This document shows positions 17,628 through 28,309 of a DNA stretch of 64,000 bases, piece after piece. The stretch comes from Colwellia sp. (GTDB taxonomy: Bacteria; Pseudomonadota; Gammaproteobacteria; Enterobacterales; Alteromonadaceae), in assembly GCA_013215295.1 (NCBI GenBank), contig JABSOZ010000003.1:558001-622000 (forward strand), written 5' to 3'. Each line of letters starts with the position of its first letter. Position 1 is the first letter of the stretch. A program made the position numbers and the translations under genes. A model generated the notes under the pieces. It saw only the letters and a program-made list of their open reading frames with translations. It ran no database searches and had not been told where the DNA came from.

Positions 17628-18417
17628 GTTATTTTCAATTATTACAATTACAAAAAACCCCAATCTAATCTGGTTAAAAGCGACAATTCAGTCTGTAGTA
17701 AACCAAGATTTTGATAATTATGAATACATAATTGTTGATGCGAGTTCTGAAAGTGTTTATTCCGAAATAGAAAATATTATTTTACATTATGCTGATAAAG
17801 TTAATATAAAATTATTAAAACAACAAACTAAGGGGATTTGGAGTGCGTTCGAAGAGGCATATGCTAACTGTAAAGGCCAGTACGTAGGTGTTATTAATTC
17901 AGATGATTATTATGCTAAAAACAATGTGTTCTCAAATGTCTCAAAGCAGTTAAGTACAAGTGAATCAGATTTTATTTACGGAAATAGTTTGCGGGTTGAT
18001 TCATTAGGAAATGATTTGTACGAGCATAAACCTTTATTTTTTCTTTCTAAGCGTAATTATGATTTCTTTGTTTTTAACATATCACATCATACGCTGTTTT
18101 TTAAAAAAGATATTTTAGAAAGGATCCCTTTTGTAACTAGTGAATCTAATGCTGTTGACCTCGACTTTATGAGGAGGTTATATCAGAGTGAGTATATAGG
18201 CAGTTATATAAACGAACGAATTGCATGTTTTCGTATTCATGATAATAATTTTTCGTCTACATACTCGAAAGAAGATACATTAAATTTATTTGAAAAATGG
18301 AATTCTATGCCTAGATTTATGTTCTACTTTGCTAAAAGTATAATATTTATGTTCAACCCTAAATATTTTATTTTTTTCATAAAAAGAAAATTTAATTCAA
18401 AAATGGGAAAGCTGTAA
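17617..18417 (+). CDS. Family 2 (GT-A) glycosyltransferase
   Basis: The 266-residue enzyme shows the GT2 pattern: ITITKNPNLIWLKATIQSV at the N-terminus, then QDFDNYEYIIVDASSES, then GIWSAFEEAYANCKGQYVGV and the metal-binding triad SDDYY near 95-99. HHTLFFKKDILE and VDLDFMRRLYQ follow, resembling the WcaE/colanic-acid type of GT2. It overlaps the previous gene by 11 bases. Helices at the C-terminus are basic and hydrophobic (MFYFAKSIIFMF), suggesting membrane association. Its donor sugar is unknown. Confidence 0.9.
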   Translation: MQNKLFSIITITKNPNLIWLKATIQSVVNQDFDNYEYIIVDASSESVYSEIENIILHYADKVNIKLLKQQTKGIWSAFEEAYANCKGQYVGVINSDDYYAKNNVFSNVSKQLSTSESDFIYGNSLRVDSLGNDLYEHKPLFFLSKRNYDFFVFNISHHTLFFKKDILERIPFVTSESNAVDLDFMRRLYQSEYIGSYINERIACFRIHDNNFSSTYSKEDTLNLFEKWNSMPRFMFYFAKSIIFMFNPKYFIFFIKRKFNSKMGKL

Positions 18418-18435
18418 ATAGCTTTATGGTGTTAT

Positions 18436-19569
18436 ATGGCTATTTTAGCAATAAGTGCAAACACAAGTTGGTATATCTATAACTTCAGAAAAAATACAAT
18501 TCTCTCTCTGATGGAAAAGGGTTATAAGGTAGTAGTAATTGCACCTGTGGATAAGTATTCAGAAAAATTAACTGAATTAGGGTGTGAATTAATTCATATT
18601 GACATTGATCAAGGCGGTACAAATCCGATCACAGACATAAAAACATTTTTTGATTTTTACCGCATATATAAAAGAAAAAATATAGATGTTGTTTTAAATT
18701 TTACACCTAAAAACAATATTTACAGTACCTTAGCTGCTCATTTTAATAATACCAAATCCATTAATAATATTGCTGGATTAGGCATTTTGTTTGTTAATGA
18801 AAGTATTACTTCTAAAGTCGCAAGGTTTTTGTATAAAATCAGCCAATCTAAAGCTTCTAAACTGTTTTTTCAGAATGAGGACGATAGACAGCTTTTTTTA
18901 GAAAAAAAAATAACTTCAACAGTACCAACTGACAGGTTACCAGGATCAGGTGTCGATTTGTCTCGTTTCACACTTACCCTTGCTCCAGACGATGGTAAAG
19001 TTAGATTTTTACTTATTGCACGTATGTTATATGATAAGGGCATTCAACAGTATATTGACTCTGCTCGTAGTTTGAAGAAAAAATATGGCGTAAATGTAGA
19101 GTTAAGTTTATTAGGCTTTTTAGACGTTAATAATCCTTCTGCAGTATCAACTGCGGAAATGAATTCTTGGGTAGATGAGGGTATTGTTAACTATCTAGGT
19201 GTGTCCGATAATGTTGAGCAAGAGATAGCAAAAGTAGATTGTATGGTTTTGCCTTCTTTTTATCGAGAGGGAGTTCCTAAATCATTACTTGAGGCAGGAG
19301 CTATGGGAAAACCTATCGTGACAACTGACAATGTTGGTTGTCGAGAAACCGTCGATGATGGTATTAATGGTTATCTTTGCCAACCTCGTTCAAGTGATAG
19401 TTTAACAGAAAAATTAGATGTTATTATTAATATGACACATGTACAGCGGCTTGAAATGGGTGAGAAGAGTCGAGAAAAAATTAAGAATGAATTTGATGAA
19501 AAAATAGTGATCAATAAATATTTGGCTGCAGTTGATGTATGTATAAAAAATAAAATGGAAAAACTATGA
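18436..19569 (+). CDS. Family 4 glycosyltransferase (PglA/WbnK-like)
   Basis: The 377-residue GT-B enzyme opens with [20 protein letters not shown], the N-terminus typical of the GT4 group that includes PglA and several O-antigen transferases. AGLGILFV near 115 and [11 protein letters not shown] near 173 are further group markers. The donor site reads [19 protein letters not shown], with the two glutamates eight residues apart, followed by [19 protein letters not shown]. The gene begins 18 bases after the GT2 stop and overlaps ugd by ATGA. It should add a hexose or N-acetylhexosamine to the repeat unit; the identity is not predictable. Confidence 0.91.
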   Translation: MAILAISANTSWYIYNFRKNTILSLMEKGYKVVVIAPVDKYSEKLTELGCELIHIDIDQGGTNPITDIKTFFDFYRIYKRKNIDVVLNFTPKNNIYSTLAAHFNNTKSINNIAGLGILFVNESITSKVARFLYKISQSKASKLFFQNEDDRQLFLEKKITSTVPTDRLPGSGVDLSRFTLTLAPDDGKVRFLLIARMLYDKGIQQYIDSARSLKKKYGVNVELSLLGFLDVNNPSAVSTAEMNSWVDEGIVNYLGVSDNVEQEIAKVDCMVLPSFYREGVPKSLLEAGAMGKPIVTTDNVGCRETVDDGINGYLCQPRSSDSLTEKLDVIINMTHVQRLEMGEKSREKIKNEFDEKIVINKYLAAVDVCIKNKMEKL

Positions 19570-20732
19570 AAATAGCAATAGCAGGGACAGGTTACGTTGG
19601 GTTATCGAACTCAATGCTTTTAGCGCAACACAATGAAGTGATTGCCGTGGATATTATTGAAGAAAAAGTTAATCTATTAAATGATAAAAAATCCCCTATT
19701 TCCGATGTGGAGATTGAAGATTTCCTCTTAAATAAAAGTATAAATTTTGAAGCCACGTTAGATAAAGAATATGGTTATAAAAATGCTGACTATGTAATAA
19801 TAGCAACGCCAACAGATTATGACGTTGAAACTAATTACTTTAATACTTCATCAGTTGAAGCAGTTATCAAAGATGTTTTAGCTGTTAACCCAAATGCAAT
19901 TATGATCATAAAGTCAACGGTTCCTGTTGGTTATACAGAAAGTATAAAAGAGAAATTCAATTGTCCGAATATTATATTCTCTCCTGAGTTTTTACGTGAA
20001 GGTAAGGCTCTGTATGACAATTTACACCCATCTAGAATAATTGTTGGTGAAAGAAGTGAACGTGCTGAAATTTTTGCTAATTTGCTGGCTCAAGGCGCTA
20101 TTAAAGAAAATATTGATATTTTGTTTACGGACTCTACTGAAGCTGAAGCGGTAAAATTGTTTTCAAATACCTATCTAGCAATGCGCGTTGCCTATTTCAA
20201 TGAGTTAGACAGTTATGCAGAAGCACATGGTTTAGATTCAAAACAAGTCATTGAAGGTGTTAGTTTAGATCCGCGTATTGGTAACCATTACAACAACCCT
20301 TCGTTTGGTTATGGTGGTTATTGTTTACCTAAAGATACTAAGCAACTATTAGCTAATTATCAGGATGTGCCAAATAACATTATCCGCTCGATTGTTGACT
20401 CTAACAGTACCCGAAAAGATTTTATTGCTGACTCTATTGTTAAACGTAATCCTAAAGTTGTAGGTGTATACCGATTGATTATGAAAAGCGGCTCTGACAA
20501 CTTTAGATCGTCTTCTATTCAAGGCATTATGAAAAGAATAAAAGCTAAAGGGATAAAAGTTGTTATTTTTGAACCAGAATTACCTGACGCTGAGTTTTTC
20601 CACTCAAAGGTATATACTGATTTAAACGAATTTACTAAAATTTCAGATGTTATTATTTCAAATAGAATGTGCCATGAATTAGATTATGTTGCTGAAAAAG
20701 TATATACACGCGATTTGTTCGGTTCAGATTAA
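19566..20732 (+). CDS. ugd: UDP-glucose 6-dehydrogenase
   Basis: The 388-residue enzyme has the NAD-binding GTGYVG (7-12) with acidic D29, TPTDYD near 81-86, STVPVGYT (117-124), [19 protein letters not shown] (139-157), and the catalytic cysteine C253 in [14 protein letters not shown]. It oxidises UDP-glucose twice to UDP-glucuronate using NAD+. GalU, encoded just downstream, provides UDP-glucose, and the next gene epimerises the product. The length matches the short bacterial Ugd form, and the ATGA overlap links it to the glycosyltransferase before it. Confidence 0.96.
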   Translation: MKIAIAGTGYVGLSNSMLLAQHNEVIAVDIIEEKVNLLNDKKSPISDVEIEDFLLNKSINFEATLDKEYGYKNADYVIIATPTDYDVETNYFNTSSVEAVIKDVLAVNPNAIMIIKSTVPVGYTESIKEKFNCPNIIFSPEFLREGKALYDNLHPSRIIVGERSERAEIFANLLAQGAIKENIDILFTDSTEAEAVKLFSNTYLAMRVAYFNELDSYAEAHGLDSKQVIEGVSLDPRIGNHYNNPSFGYGGYCLPKDTKQLLANYQDVPNNIIRSIVDSNSTRKDFIADSIVKRNPKVVGVYRLIMKSGSDNFRSSSIQGIMKRIKAKGIKVVIFEPELPDAEFFHSKVYTDLNEFTKISDVIISNRMCHELDYVAEKVYTRDLFGSD

Positions 20733-20770
20733 AGCAAAAGTTAAAGTTAAAGTAAGAGATAGAGTTTATT

Positions 20771-21805
20771 ATGAAGTATTTAGTTACGGGTGCAGCTGGG
20801 TTCATAGGTTTTCACTTAACCAAGCGTTTATGTGAGCAAGGCCATGACGTTGTTGGTATTGATAATTTAAATGATTATTACGATGTGAATCTTAAGCTTG
20901 CCCGTTTGGCGGAATTAGATAAGTTTACACTTAACGAACCAGCAAGCAGTCAAGGTTGTTTTAAGTTTATTAAGTTAGATCTTACAGATCGTGAAGGCAT
21001 AGCAACACTATTTGCAGATGAAAATTTTGACCGTGTAATTCACCTCGCGGCACAGGCGGGTGTTAGGTATTCAATCGAAAATCCTATGGCTTATGCTGAT
21101 TCTAATTTAATCGGTCATTTGACCATTCTCGAAGGCTGTCGAAATAATAATATTAAACATTTAATTTATGCTTCCTCTAGTTCTGTTTATGGTTTAAATA
21201 ATAAAACGCCATTTTCCACCAATGACTCAGTTGACCACCCAGTATCGCTTTATGCAGCAACAAAAAAATCTAATGAATTGATGGCTCATAGCTATTCTCA
21301 TCTTTATGATGTGCCAACAACAGGGTTAAGGTTTTTCACCGTCTACGGTTCATGGGGTCGACCCGATATGGCGCCTTATATTTTTACCAAGAAAATCTTA
21401 GATGGCGATACGATTGATATTAACAACAATGGTGATATGTGGCGTGACTTTACCCATGTAGACGACATTGTTGAGGGCATTGTTCGCATTGCTGATGTTG
21501 TCCCAGTTCGTGACCCTTCATGGAAAGTAGAAAGTGGCTCTGCCGCTTCCAGTTCAGCACCGTATTCTATTTATAATATCGGGCATGGCTCGCCGATTAA
21601 TTTGATGGGCTTTGTAAAAGCGATTGAAGATGAACTTGGCATTGAAGCAACGAAAAACTTTCGTGAAATGCAAGCGGGTGATGTCTATCAAACCTATGCA
21701 GAAGTTGATGATTTATTTGACGCTGCAGGTTACAAATCAAAAGTTACTGTTGCAGAAGGTGTTGCTGAATTTATTAGCTGGTATCGAGAATTCTATAAAA
21801 AATAG
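20771..21805 (+). CDS. UDP-glucuronate 4-epimerase
   Basis: The 344-residue extended SDR has TGAAGFIGFHL (6-16), the DNLNDYYDVNLK segment (31-42) that marks the UDP-glucuronate 4-epimerase group, HLAAQAGVRYSIENP (91-105), the SSSSVYG catalytic region (135-141) and Y161-x3-K165. FTVYGSWGRPDMA and MWRDFTHVDDIVEG are further group motifs. It interconverts UDP-glucuronate and UDP-galacturonate and follows ugd directly, so a uronic acid, plausibly galacturonate, is expected in the glycan. A terminator at 21841 closes the operon. Confidence 0.93.
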   Translation: MKYLVTGAAGFIGFHLTKRLCEQGHDVVGIDNLNDYYDVNLKLARLAELDKFTLNEPASSQGCFKFIKLDLTDREGIATLFADENFDRVIHLAAQAGVRYSIENPMAYADSNLIGHLTILEGCRNNNIKHLIYASSSSVYGLNNKTPFSTNDSVDHPVSLYAATKKSNELMAHSYSHLYDVPTTGLRFFTVYGSWGRPDMAPYIFTKKILDGDTIDINNNGDMWRDFTHVDDIVEGIVRIADVVPVRDPSWKVESGSAASSSAPYSIYNIGHGSPINLMGFVKAIEDELGIEATKNFREMQAGDVYQTYAEVDDLFDAAGYKSKVTVAEGVAEFISWYREFYKK

Positions 21806-21840
21806 ATAATGTGCCGCTAGCACAATCTTTTATATAAAAA

Positions 21841-21864
21841 ATGATACCAATCGGTATCATTTTT
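21841..21864 (+). terminator. Rho-independent terminator closing the polysaccharide operon
   Basis: ATGATACC pairs perfectly with GGTATCAT around AATC and is followed by TTTT. The core GATACCAATCGGTATC is also of the short palindrome type seen elsewhere in the window (30722-30737). Confidence 0.75.
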
Positions 21865-21950
21865 CATTTCAGCAAGTAAATAAATTTTTCATCGTGACAA
21901 TTGCTACAAGTCCCTTTAATATTAGCCATCGTAAAAATTTAAGGACGAAA

Positions 21951-22850
21951 ATGACAAATAAAATAACAAAAGCGGTAATTCCAGTAGCGGGTCTTGGTAC
22001 ACGTATGTTGCCTGCAACAAAAGCAATACCAAAAGAAATGCTGCCAATTGTTGATAAACCGATGATCCAACATATTGTTAATGAATGTGTTGCTGCGGGT
22101 ATTAAAGAAATTGTTTTAGTAACTCATTCTTCAAAAAATGCCATTGAGAATCACTTTGATAAGTCATTTGAACTTGAAACGACGTTAGAGAATCGTGTGA
22201 AGCGACAGTTATTAGATGAAATTCAAGCAATCTGTCCGAAAGATGTAACTATTTTACATGTTCGCCAAGGTGAGGCTAAAGGTTTAGGTCATGCGGTATT
22301 AAAGGCTCGTCCTATTATCGGTAACCAACCTTTTGTTGTTGTATTGCCAGATGTTATTTTAGATGAAGTTTCAGCCAATTTAAAAACAGAAAATTTAGCA
22401 GCCATGTTAACTCGATATACTGAAGTTGGTGGTTACAGCCAGATAATGGTTGAGCCGGTACCCATGGAGCAAGTCAGTAATTATGGGGTTGTTGACTGTG
22501 GCGGTGAAGACTTAGCTCCGGGTGAGTCAAAAACAATGACGGCAATTGTTGAAAAGCCAACGATTGAAGATGCACCATCAAACTTAGCTGTTGTGGGCCG
22601 TTATGTTTTGTCAGAAAAAATTTGGGACTTATTAAAGTTAACACCTCCAGGTGCTGGTGATGAAATTCAACTAACTGATGCCATTGCAATGTTGATGGAA
22701 AGAGAAAAGGTTGAAGCTTTTCATATGACGGGTAAATCGCACGATTGTGGTTCTAAGCTAGGTTACATGAAAGCTAATGTAGAATATGGTTTACGTCATC
22801 CTGAATTGGGTGAAGATTTCAGAGCCTATTTATCTGAATTGATGAAATAA
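21951..22850 (+). CDS. galU: UTP-glucose-1-phosphate uridylyltransferase
   Basis: The 299-residue enzyme starts at ATG 21951, which has AAGGACG just upstream; an upstream in-frame GTG at 21894 lacks a ribosome binding site. The nucleotide-binding motif [19 protein letters not shown] is at about 14-32. [13 protein letters not shown] near 104 and VVLPDVIL near 130 are conserved in Gal[21 protein letters not shown] contains the catalytic lysine region. It makes UDP-glucose, the substrate of ugd encoded upstream, and of other glycan pathways. It is separated from the operon by a terminator and probably has its own promoter. Confidence 0.95.
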   Translation: MTNKITKAVIPVAGLGTRMLPATKAIPKEMLPIVDKPMIQHIVNECVAAGIKEIVLVTHSSKNAIENHFDKSFELETTLENRVKRQLLDEIQAICPKDVTILHVRQGEAKGLGHAVLKARPIIGNQPFVVVLPDVILDEVSANLKTENLAAMLTRYTEVGGYSQIMVEPVPMEQVSNYGVVDCGGEDLAPGESKTMTAIVEKPTIEDAPSNLAVVGRYVLSEKIWDLLKLTPPGAGDEIQLTDAIAMLMEREKVEAFHMTGKSHDCGSKLGYMKANVEYGLRHPELGEDFRAYLSELMK

Positions 22851-22864
22851 ATTACTAATGACAA

Positions 22865-22893
22865 GGGATGTTGGAGTAACTCAGCATCCTTTT
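22865..22893 (+). terminator. Probable terminator after galU
   Basis: GGATG and CATCC close a hairpin whose inner bases (TTGG, ACTCA) can extend the pairing. It is followed by TTTT, 15 bases after the galU stop. Confidence 0.55.
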
Positions 22894-22947
22894 AAATTAT
22901 AATTCCCTTTTTTCTCACAAAATACGAGTCATAACAAAAGTAACCAT

Positions 22948-24564
22948 ATGGATATCCCCGCTCTTACTCAATTAGCCGTTCAAACTAAATCACGCTCAAT
23001 ACGTTCTTTATTTGCCGATGGAAAACGAGCCGATAATTTCTCGACGAATTCACAGGGCTTGTACCTTGATTACTCTAAACAAAATATCACCAGAACAGAA
23101 CTTAGTCAGCTTTTTGAATTAGCTGAAACGTCAAAGTTATCTGAAAAAATTAAAGCGCAGTTCTCTGGTGAAATAATTAATAATACTGAGCAGCGTGCGG
23201 TACTTCATACTGTTCTTCGTTCTCCCGAAACAACTAAAAAACATATACTAGGACATAATGCTGACGAAGTTATCGCAACTGAACAGCACATGGCCAAGAT
23301 TGTTGATGATGTCAGTAATTGTAAATTGATGTCAGCATCAGGTGACAAATTCACCGATGTTATCGCCATTGGTATTGGTGGTTCATATTATGGCATTAAG
23401 GTCACACTTTCTGCGTTGAATACTTTCCATACTACCGGCTTGAATGCGCATGTTATTGCTAACGTTGATGGCGCAGCTGTCGAAGAAAAATTAGCTAAAC
23501 TTAATGCTAACACCACGCTAGTCGTGGTAATTTCAAAAACCTTTACTACCCAAGAAACATTGTTAAACGCACTTGCTGTTAAAAACTGGATGCTTAAACA
23601 CGCTCCTTATGCTGATATTATAGAAAAACAGTGGTTTGCGGTAAGTACCAATATCGTTAAAGCCACCGAATTCGGTATTTTAGAAAAAAATATATTACCA
23701 ATGTGGGATTGGGTTGGCGGACGTTTTTCTCTTTGGTCTGCAGTAGGTTTACCGCTGGCATTAGTGATTGGCAATGAAAATTTCAATAAGCTGAAGCAGG
23801 GCGCTTATGAAATGGATCAACATTTTCAAAAGACTCCCTTTGAGCAAAACATGCCAGTATTAATGGCATTGCTCGGTATTTGGAATCGCAACGCTTTACA
23901 GTATTCAAGCTTAGCCATTTTACCTTATGATCATTCTCTTCGAGCTTTACCTGGTTATTTACAACAAACAGATATGGAAAGTAACGGCAAATCAGTGTCG
24001 AATTCTGGAGAGAAACTTCCTTGGCAAACTGCGCCAACCGTTTTTGGTCAGGAAGGTACAAATGGTCAGCATGCATTTATGCAATTGATGCATCAAAGTG
24101 ACGATATTATACCTACCGACTTTATTGTATGTCTAAAAGGCGCTAGTGATTTACCAGAGCACCACCAAGTTTTAGTGGCTAATTGTTTTGCACAAAGTGA
24201 AGCGTTAATGCGTGGTAAATCTTTAGCTGAAGTTGAAGAAGAATTGAAAGATGCGGGTGTAACCGCTGAAGAGATATCACGACTCGCTGCTCACAAAACT
24301 ATGAAAGGCAACACACCTAGCAACACCTTATTACTGGAAGAAATGACGCCTGAAAACTTAGGCGCTTTGCTCGCGCTTTATGAACATAAAATTTTTGTTC
24401 AAGGTGTTATTTGGCAGTTAAATTCCTTTGACCAGTGGGGCGTTGAATTAGGAAAGCAGTTAGGTAACAGTATTTTATCTGCAATGAACGGCGGCGAAGC
24501 GTCAATGTTGTCAGCATCAAGCCAAAACCTAATCAAACGTTTTAATACCTCTAGCAATAAATAG
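22948..24564 (+). CDS. pgi: Glucose-6-phosphate isomerase
   Basis: The 538-residue protein fits the bacterial Pgi length (about 549). The sugar-phosphate binding segment IGIGGSYYGIK is near 145, SKTFTTQETLLNA near 205, VGGRFSLWSAVGLP near 257-270, and the C-terminal signature SFDQWGVELGKQLG near 490. Catalytic Glu, His and Lys fall in ESNGKSV, EGTNGQHAFMQL and GVELGKQLG. It interconverts glucose-6-phosphate and fructose-6-phosphate, linking glycolysis to the hexose-phosphate pool used by GalU and the GDP-mannose route. A stem-loop follows the stop. Confidence 0.96.
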   Translation: MDIPALTQLAVQTKSRSIRSLFADGKRADNFSTNSQGLYLDYSKQNITRTELSQLFELAETSKLSEKIKAQFSGEIINNTEQRAVLHTVLRSPETTKKHILGHNADEVIATEQHMAKIVDDVSNCKLMSASGDKFTDVIAIGIGGSYYGIKVTLSALNTFHTTGLNAHVIANVDGAAVEEKLAKLNANTTLVVVISKTFTTQETLLNALAVKNWMLKHAPYADIIEKQWFAVSTNIVKATEFGILEKNILPMWDWVGGRFSLWSAVGLPLALVIGNENFNKLKQGAYEMDQHFQKTPFEQNMPVLMALLGIWNRNALQYSSLAILPYDHSLRALPGYLQQTDMESNGKSVSNSGEKLPWQTAPTVFGQEGTNGQHAFMQLMHQSDDIIPTDFIVCLKGASDLPEHHQVLVANCFAQSEALMRGKSLAEVEEELKDAGVTAEEISRLAAHKTMKGNTPSNTLLLEEMTPENLGALLALYEHKIFVQGVIWQLNSFDQWGVELGKQLGNSILSAMNGGEASMLSASSQNLIKRFNTSSNK

Positions 24565-24576
24565 CATTTAAATAGG

Positions 24577-24616
24577 GTCAATAACGAGTAGAACTCCGCT
24601 TGTTATTGACATTTTC
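24577..24616 (+). terminator. Stem-loop terminator after pgi
   Basis: GTCAATAACGAG and CTTGTTATTGAC pair over 12 bases with one G-U pair, and ATTTTC follows. The T tract is short, so efficiency may be modest. Confidence 0.55.
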
Positions 24617-24750
24617 ACTGCAAATCTATAGTATTCCCGCGCTTTTCCCTGATTTACCCCCAAATAAGTCAATTAACGCTTCTTGTTAAATTTTCCTATT
24701 ATTAGGACGTCATCAGGTTACACCCCACTACCCACATAAATGAGAGTGCA

Positions 24751-26280
24751 ATGTTCGAATTACATGCCAGTAAAGTTTCTAACCTGAAGAACGATGTTCT
24801 TTCAGGATTTACCGTCGCCTTAGCGCTAGTGCCTGAAGCCGTTGCTTTTGCATTTGTTGCTGGAGTTGACCCTCTGGTTGGTTTGTACGCTGCATTTATG
24901 GTGGGATTAATTACTTCTGTTTTTGGTGGTCGTCCTGGAATGATTTCCGGCGCAACAGGTGCTATGGCTGTTGTTATGGTGAGTTTAGTTGCTATTCATG
25001 GCGTGGAATATTTATTCGCGACGGTAGTACTTACTGGCTTGCTGCAAATTATCGCGGGTGTATTTAAGCTAGGTAAATTTATTCGCTTAGTGCCACATCC
25101 CGTTATGCTCGGCTTTGTTAATGGTTTAGCCATTGTTATTTTTTTAGCGCAGTTAGGACAATTTAAAAGCACCAATGAATTAGGTGAATTGGAGTGGATG
25201 CAAGGTATACCCCTGTATACGATGGCAGGGTTAATACTTTTAACCATGGCAATCATTCACTTTTTTCCAAAGTTAACTAAAGCTGTTCCTTCAACGCTTG
25301 TGGCAATTGTTGCTGTTTCATTCTTAGTTTATGGCATTAATCTTGATACTAAATTGGTAGGCGATGTTGCTTCTATCGCCGGTGGTTTACCTTCGTTTCA
25401 CATTCCTACCGTGCCGTTTGACTTAGAGATGTTAAGAATTATTTTTCCATTCGCGATAGTTTTAGCGGCGATTGGTTTAATCGAGTCATTATTAACCTTG
25501 ACCCTTATAGACGAATTAACCGGTACTCGTGGCCGTGGTAACAAAGAGTGTATTGCTCAGGGTGCAGCAAACACCGTTACAGGCTTTTTCGGTGGAATGG
25601 GTGGTTGTGCGATGATTGGTCAATCAATGATTAACGTGAACTCCGGTGGCCGAGGTCGAGCATCGGGTATTACTGCTGCATTATCATTACTTGGTTTTAT
25701 TTTATTCGCATCAGGTTTAATTGAACAAATACCTTTAGCTGCATTAGTGGGTGTAATGTTTATTGTGGTCATTGGTACTTTTGAATGGTCAAGTTTTCGT
25801 ATTTTAGGCAAAGTACCAAAAGCTGACGCGTTTGTGATTATTCTTGTTTCAGGTGTTACGGTTTATTCAGATCTTGCTATAGCCGTTGTGGTTGGTGTTA
25901 TTGTGTCAGCATTAGTTTTTGCTTGGGAACATGCTAAACACGTTATAGTTCATCGCTCAATCGATGAAAAAGGCTCTACGGTTTATGATGTTACGGGTCC
26001 ATTATTCTTTGGTTCGATATCAAACTTTTTAGAACAGTTTGAGATGGACAAAGACAGTGACGACGTTATTGTTGAATTCAAAAATTCACGTGTTGTTGAC
26101 CATTCAGCAATCGAAGCGATTGATACCTTAGCTGAACGATATTTGTCTCGTGGTAAAACCATGCATTTAAGACATTTAAGTCGTGAATGTACTGAGTTAT
26201 TAACTAAAGCCGGAAGTTTAGTTGAAATCAATGTGATTGAAGATCCTGATTACCACATTGTTACGGATAAATTAGCGTAA
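24751..26280 (+). CDS. SulP-family anion transporter with STAS domain
   Basis: The 509-residue protein has the SulP N-terminal motif [21 protein letters not shown] (shown here as its two halves around residue 25), [13 protein letters not shown] near 70, and about 12 hydrophobic segments. It ends in a cytosolic STAS domain at about 405-505 ([32 protein letters not shown]). The [15 protein letters not shown] segment near 278 is typical of the BicA-like and YchM-like branches. Substrates of this family include sulfate, bicarbonate and dicarboxylates, and which applies cannot be read here. The gene is monocistronic, bounded by stem-loops at 24577 and 26289. Confidence 0.92.
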   Translation: MFELHASKVSNLKNDVLSGFTVALALVPEAVAFAFVAGVDPLVGLYAAFMVGLITSVFGGRPGMISGATGAMAVVMVSLVAIHGVEYLFATVVLTGLLQIIAGVFKLGKFIRLVPHPVMLGFVNGLAIVIFLAQLGQFKSTNELGELEWMQGIPLYTMAGLILLTMAIIHFFPKLTKAVPSTLVAIVAVSFLVYGINLDTKLVGDVASIAGGLPSFHIPTVPFDLEMLRIIFPFAIVLAAIGLIESLLTLTLIDELTGTRGRGNKECIAQGAANTVTGFFGGMGGCAMIGQSMINVNSGGRGRASGITAALSLLGFILFASGLIEQIPLAALVGVMFIVVIGTFEWSSFRILGKVPKADAFVIILVSGVTVYSDLAIAVVVGVIVSALVFAWEHAKHVIVHRSIDEKGSTVYDVTGPLFFGSISNFLEQFEMDKDSDDVIVEFKNSRVVDHSAIEAIDTLAERYLSRGKTMHLRHLSRECTELLTKAGSLVEINVIEDPDYHIVTDKLA

Positions 26281-26288
26281 ACAAATAT

Positions 26289-26323
26289 AAGCCTATACGT
26301 TACAATTAGTGTGTAGGCTTTTT
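26289..26323 (+). terminator. Rho-independent terminator after the SulP gene
   Basis: AAGCCTA and TAGGCTT pair with additional inner A-T/G-T pairs around the loop, and are followed by TTTTT. Confidence 0.75.
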
Positions 26324-26343
26324 AAATTTTGCGAAAGGTTTTT

Positions 26344-26649
26344 ATGCAATTAGAATTTTTTGATGTTCCTAGCCCTTGTATTGGTATTTGCCAATCAGAT
26401 GAAAAAGGCAATTGCCTTGGCTGTTATCGTACGCGTGAAGAACGTCAAAGTTGGATAAACCTAAAGTCTGATGACAAACAAAAAGTTATTAAGCGTTGTC
26501 TGCAGCGTAAAAAGCGTAAGAACGCCATACCTAAAATTAAAGTAACTGAAATTACCACTCCTGAGCTACAGCCTTCATTACTCGACCCTCAATCTAAAAA
26601 AAAATTAGAGCCCTCCAGTGATCTCGATTTCGGTGACTTTGAACTTTAA
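26344..26649 (+). CDS. DUF1289 small cysteine-motif protein
   Basis: The 101-residue protein starts at ATG 26344, which has GAAAGG seven bases upstream. The N-terminal half carries the DUF1289 pattern SPCIGICQSDEKGNCLGCYR, with four cysteines, followed by TREERQSWINL and a basic stretch (RCLQRKKRKN). The family's function is not established; the conserved cysteines suggest metal or iron-sulphur binding. The C-terminal 40 residues are low-complexity and charged, and look like a tail specific to this lineage. It stands alone after the SulP terminator. Confidence 0.85.
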   Translation: MQLEFFDVPSPCIGICQSDEKGNCLGCYRTREERQSWINLKSDDKQKVIKRCLQRKKRKNAIPKIKVTEITTPELQPSLLDPQSKKKLEPSSDLDFGDFEL

Positions 26650-26882
26650 TCGTTTTTTTGTTATCGAAAATTTGTTGTCACTCCTAAGTAAGACATCCCG
26701 CTAAAACGCACTTAAACCATACTTAAGTTCAATTTCAAGCCACTCTATAATATCTGCATTCCATTCAACGTAAATGTATAACCATTGAACGTAATTGCTA
26801 TAAGTTCTCTTGCTGAATTGATTAAATCATCTTATTGTTATTGATTGAATCCAAAAATAATAATCCGCACAGGAAGCATTTC

Positions 26883-28307
26883 ATGCATAACAAGCAAAGC
26901 ATCGCGCCTACGTTGTTGGCAATTAGCGTATCGTTAGCGTTATCGGGCTGTTTACAGTCAGAGCAACAAGACCCAAAAGTGACCATTAACAAAAATCCTT
27001 ATCCTAGTACTTATCAACCGCTGCCAAAACAAACAACATTAATCAAAAATACCACGGTATTAATTGGTAATGGTGAACGCATCGATAATGCAGACGTGTT
27101 AATGACGGATGGAAAAATTTCTCAAGTAGGTCAAAACTTATCAGCAGCAGGCGCTGTAGAAATTGATGGTACGGGTAAATGGCTTACTCCTGGTGTAATT
27201 GATGTGCATTCACATTTAGGCGTTTACCCAAGCCCGTCGGCTGAGTCTCATTCAGACGGTAATGAAATGAGCTCGCCAAATACTTCTGAAGTTTGGTCTG
27301 AGCACAGTGTTTGGCCACAAGATCCCGGTTTTAATGCAGCACGCGCTGGTGGTGTTACTACCATGCAAATATTGCCAGGTTCTGCTAATTTATTTGGTGG
27401 TCGTGGCGTAACATTACGCAATGTATCAAGCCATACGATGCAAGGTATGAAGTTTCCAGATGCGCCTTATGGTTTAAAAATGGCTTGTGGTGAAAACCCT
27501 AAGCGTGTTTATGGCAGCCGTAAGGTTTTACCTTCTACCCGTATGGGTAACATGGCCGGTTACCGCATGGCTTGGGCTGAAGCTACTGAGTATAAAAGTG
27601 CTTGGGAAAAGTATGAACGTGACTACCAAGCGGGTAAAAACCCATTAGCACCAACACGAGATTTAGAACTAGATACGCTTAAAGGCGTGCTTGATGGTGA
27701 TATTTTAATTCACAATCATTGTTATAAAGCTGAAGAAATGGCCATGATGATTGATCTAGGTAAAGAGTTTAACTACAAATCAGGTACGTTCCATCATGCA
27801 ATCGAAGGTTATAAAATTGCTGACTTACTTGCTGAAAATGGTAACTGTGCAGCCATGTGGCCTGATTGGTGGGGTTTCAAAATGGAAGCCTATGACATGA
27901 TCCATGAAAACGTTGCAGTAGTTAATGCGGTGAAAAATTCTTGTGCCGTTGTTCACTCAGATTCAAGTAGTACCATTCAACGTTTGAATCAAGAAGCAGG
28001 AAAAGTGATGTATCGCGCTAATGAAAATGGCTTTACTTTAAAACCTGCAGAAGCTATTCGCTGGATCACCTTAAACGCCGCTAAATCTTTAGGTATTGAT
28101 GATAAAACGGGTAGTTTAGAAGTGGGTAAAAATGCTGATGTTGTCTTGTGGAATCAAAGTCCTTTTAGTGTTTATGCCCAAGCAGAGCAAGTATTTATTG
28201 ATGGTGCCAAAGTTTATGATCGCTTTGATGATAAGTACCAAGCAAAAAGTGATTTTATGTTAGGCCAAGCTGAAGTACCTGTTTCACTTCAAAAAGGAGG
28301 GAAATAA
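26883..28307 (+). CDS. Lipoprotein amidohydrolase of the imidazolonepropionase-like superfamily (COG1228 type)
   Basis: From ATG 26883 (AGGAAG at 26871-26876) the protein has 474 residues and begins with a lipoprotein signal, ISVSLALSGC, so it should be anchored in the envelope. TPGVIDVHSHLG supplies the HxH metal ligands of the amidohydrolase barrel. Further candidate ligands are in LIHNHCYKAEEM, TFHHAIEGYK and VVHSDSSSTIQRLNQEAG (histidine and aspartate). The C-terminus LEVGKNADVVLWNQSPFSV is the composite-domain end common to this group. The substrate is unknown; relatives include Xaa-Pro-type and other peptidases and cyclic amidases. Its stop lies two bases before a second amidohydrolase gene, so the two are an operon and may be partners. 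Confidence 0.9.
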   Translation: MHNKQSIAPTLLAISVSLALSGCLQSEQQDPKVTINKNPYPSTYQPLPKQTTLIKNTTVLIGNGERIDNADVLMTDGKISQVGQNLSAAGAVEIDGTGKWLTPGVIDVHSHLGVYPSPSAESHSDGNEMSSPNTSEVWSEHSVWPQDPGFNAARAGGVTTMQILPGSANLFGGRGVTLRNVSSHTMQGMKFPDAPYGLKMACGENPKRVYGSRKVLPSTRMGNMAGYRMAWAEATEYKSAWEKYERDYQAGKNPLAPTRDLELDTLKGVLDGDILIHNHCYKAEEMAMMIDLGKEFNYKSGTFHHAIEGYKIADLLAENGNCAAMWPDWWGFKMEAYDMIHENVAVVNAVKNSCAVVHSDSSSTIQRLNQEAGKVMYRANENGFTLKPAEAIRWITLNAAKSLGIDDKTGSLEVGKNADVVLWNQSPFSVYAQAEQVFIDGAKVYDRFDDKYQAKSDFMLGQAEVPVSLQKGGK

Positions 28308-28309
28308 TC

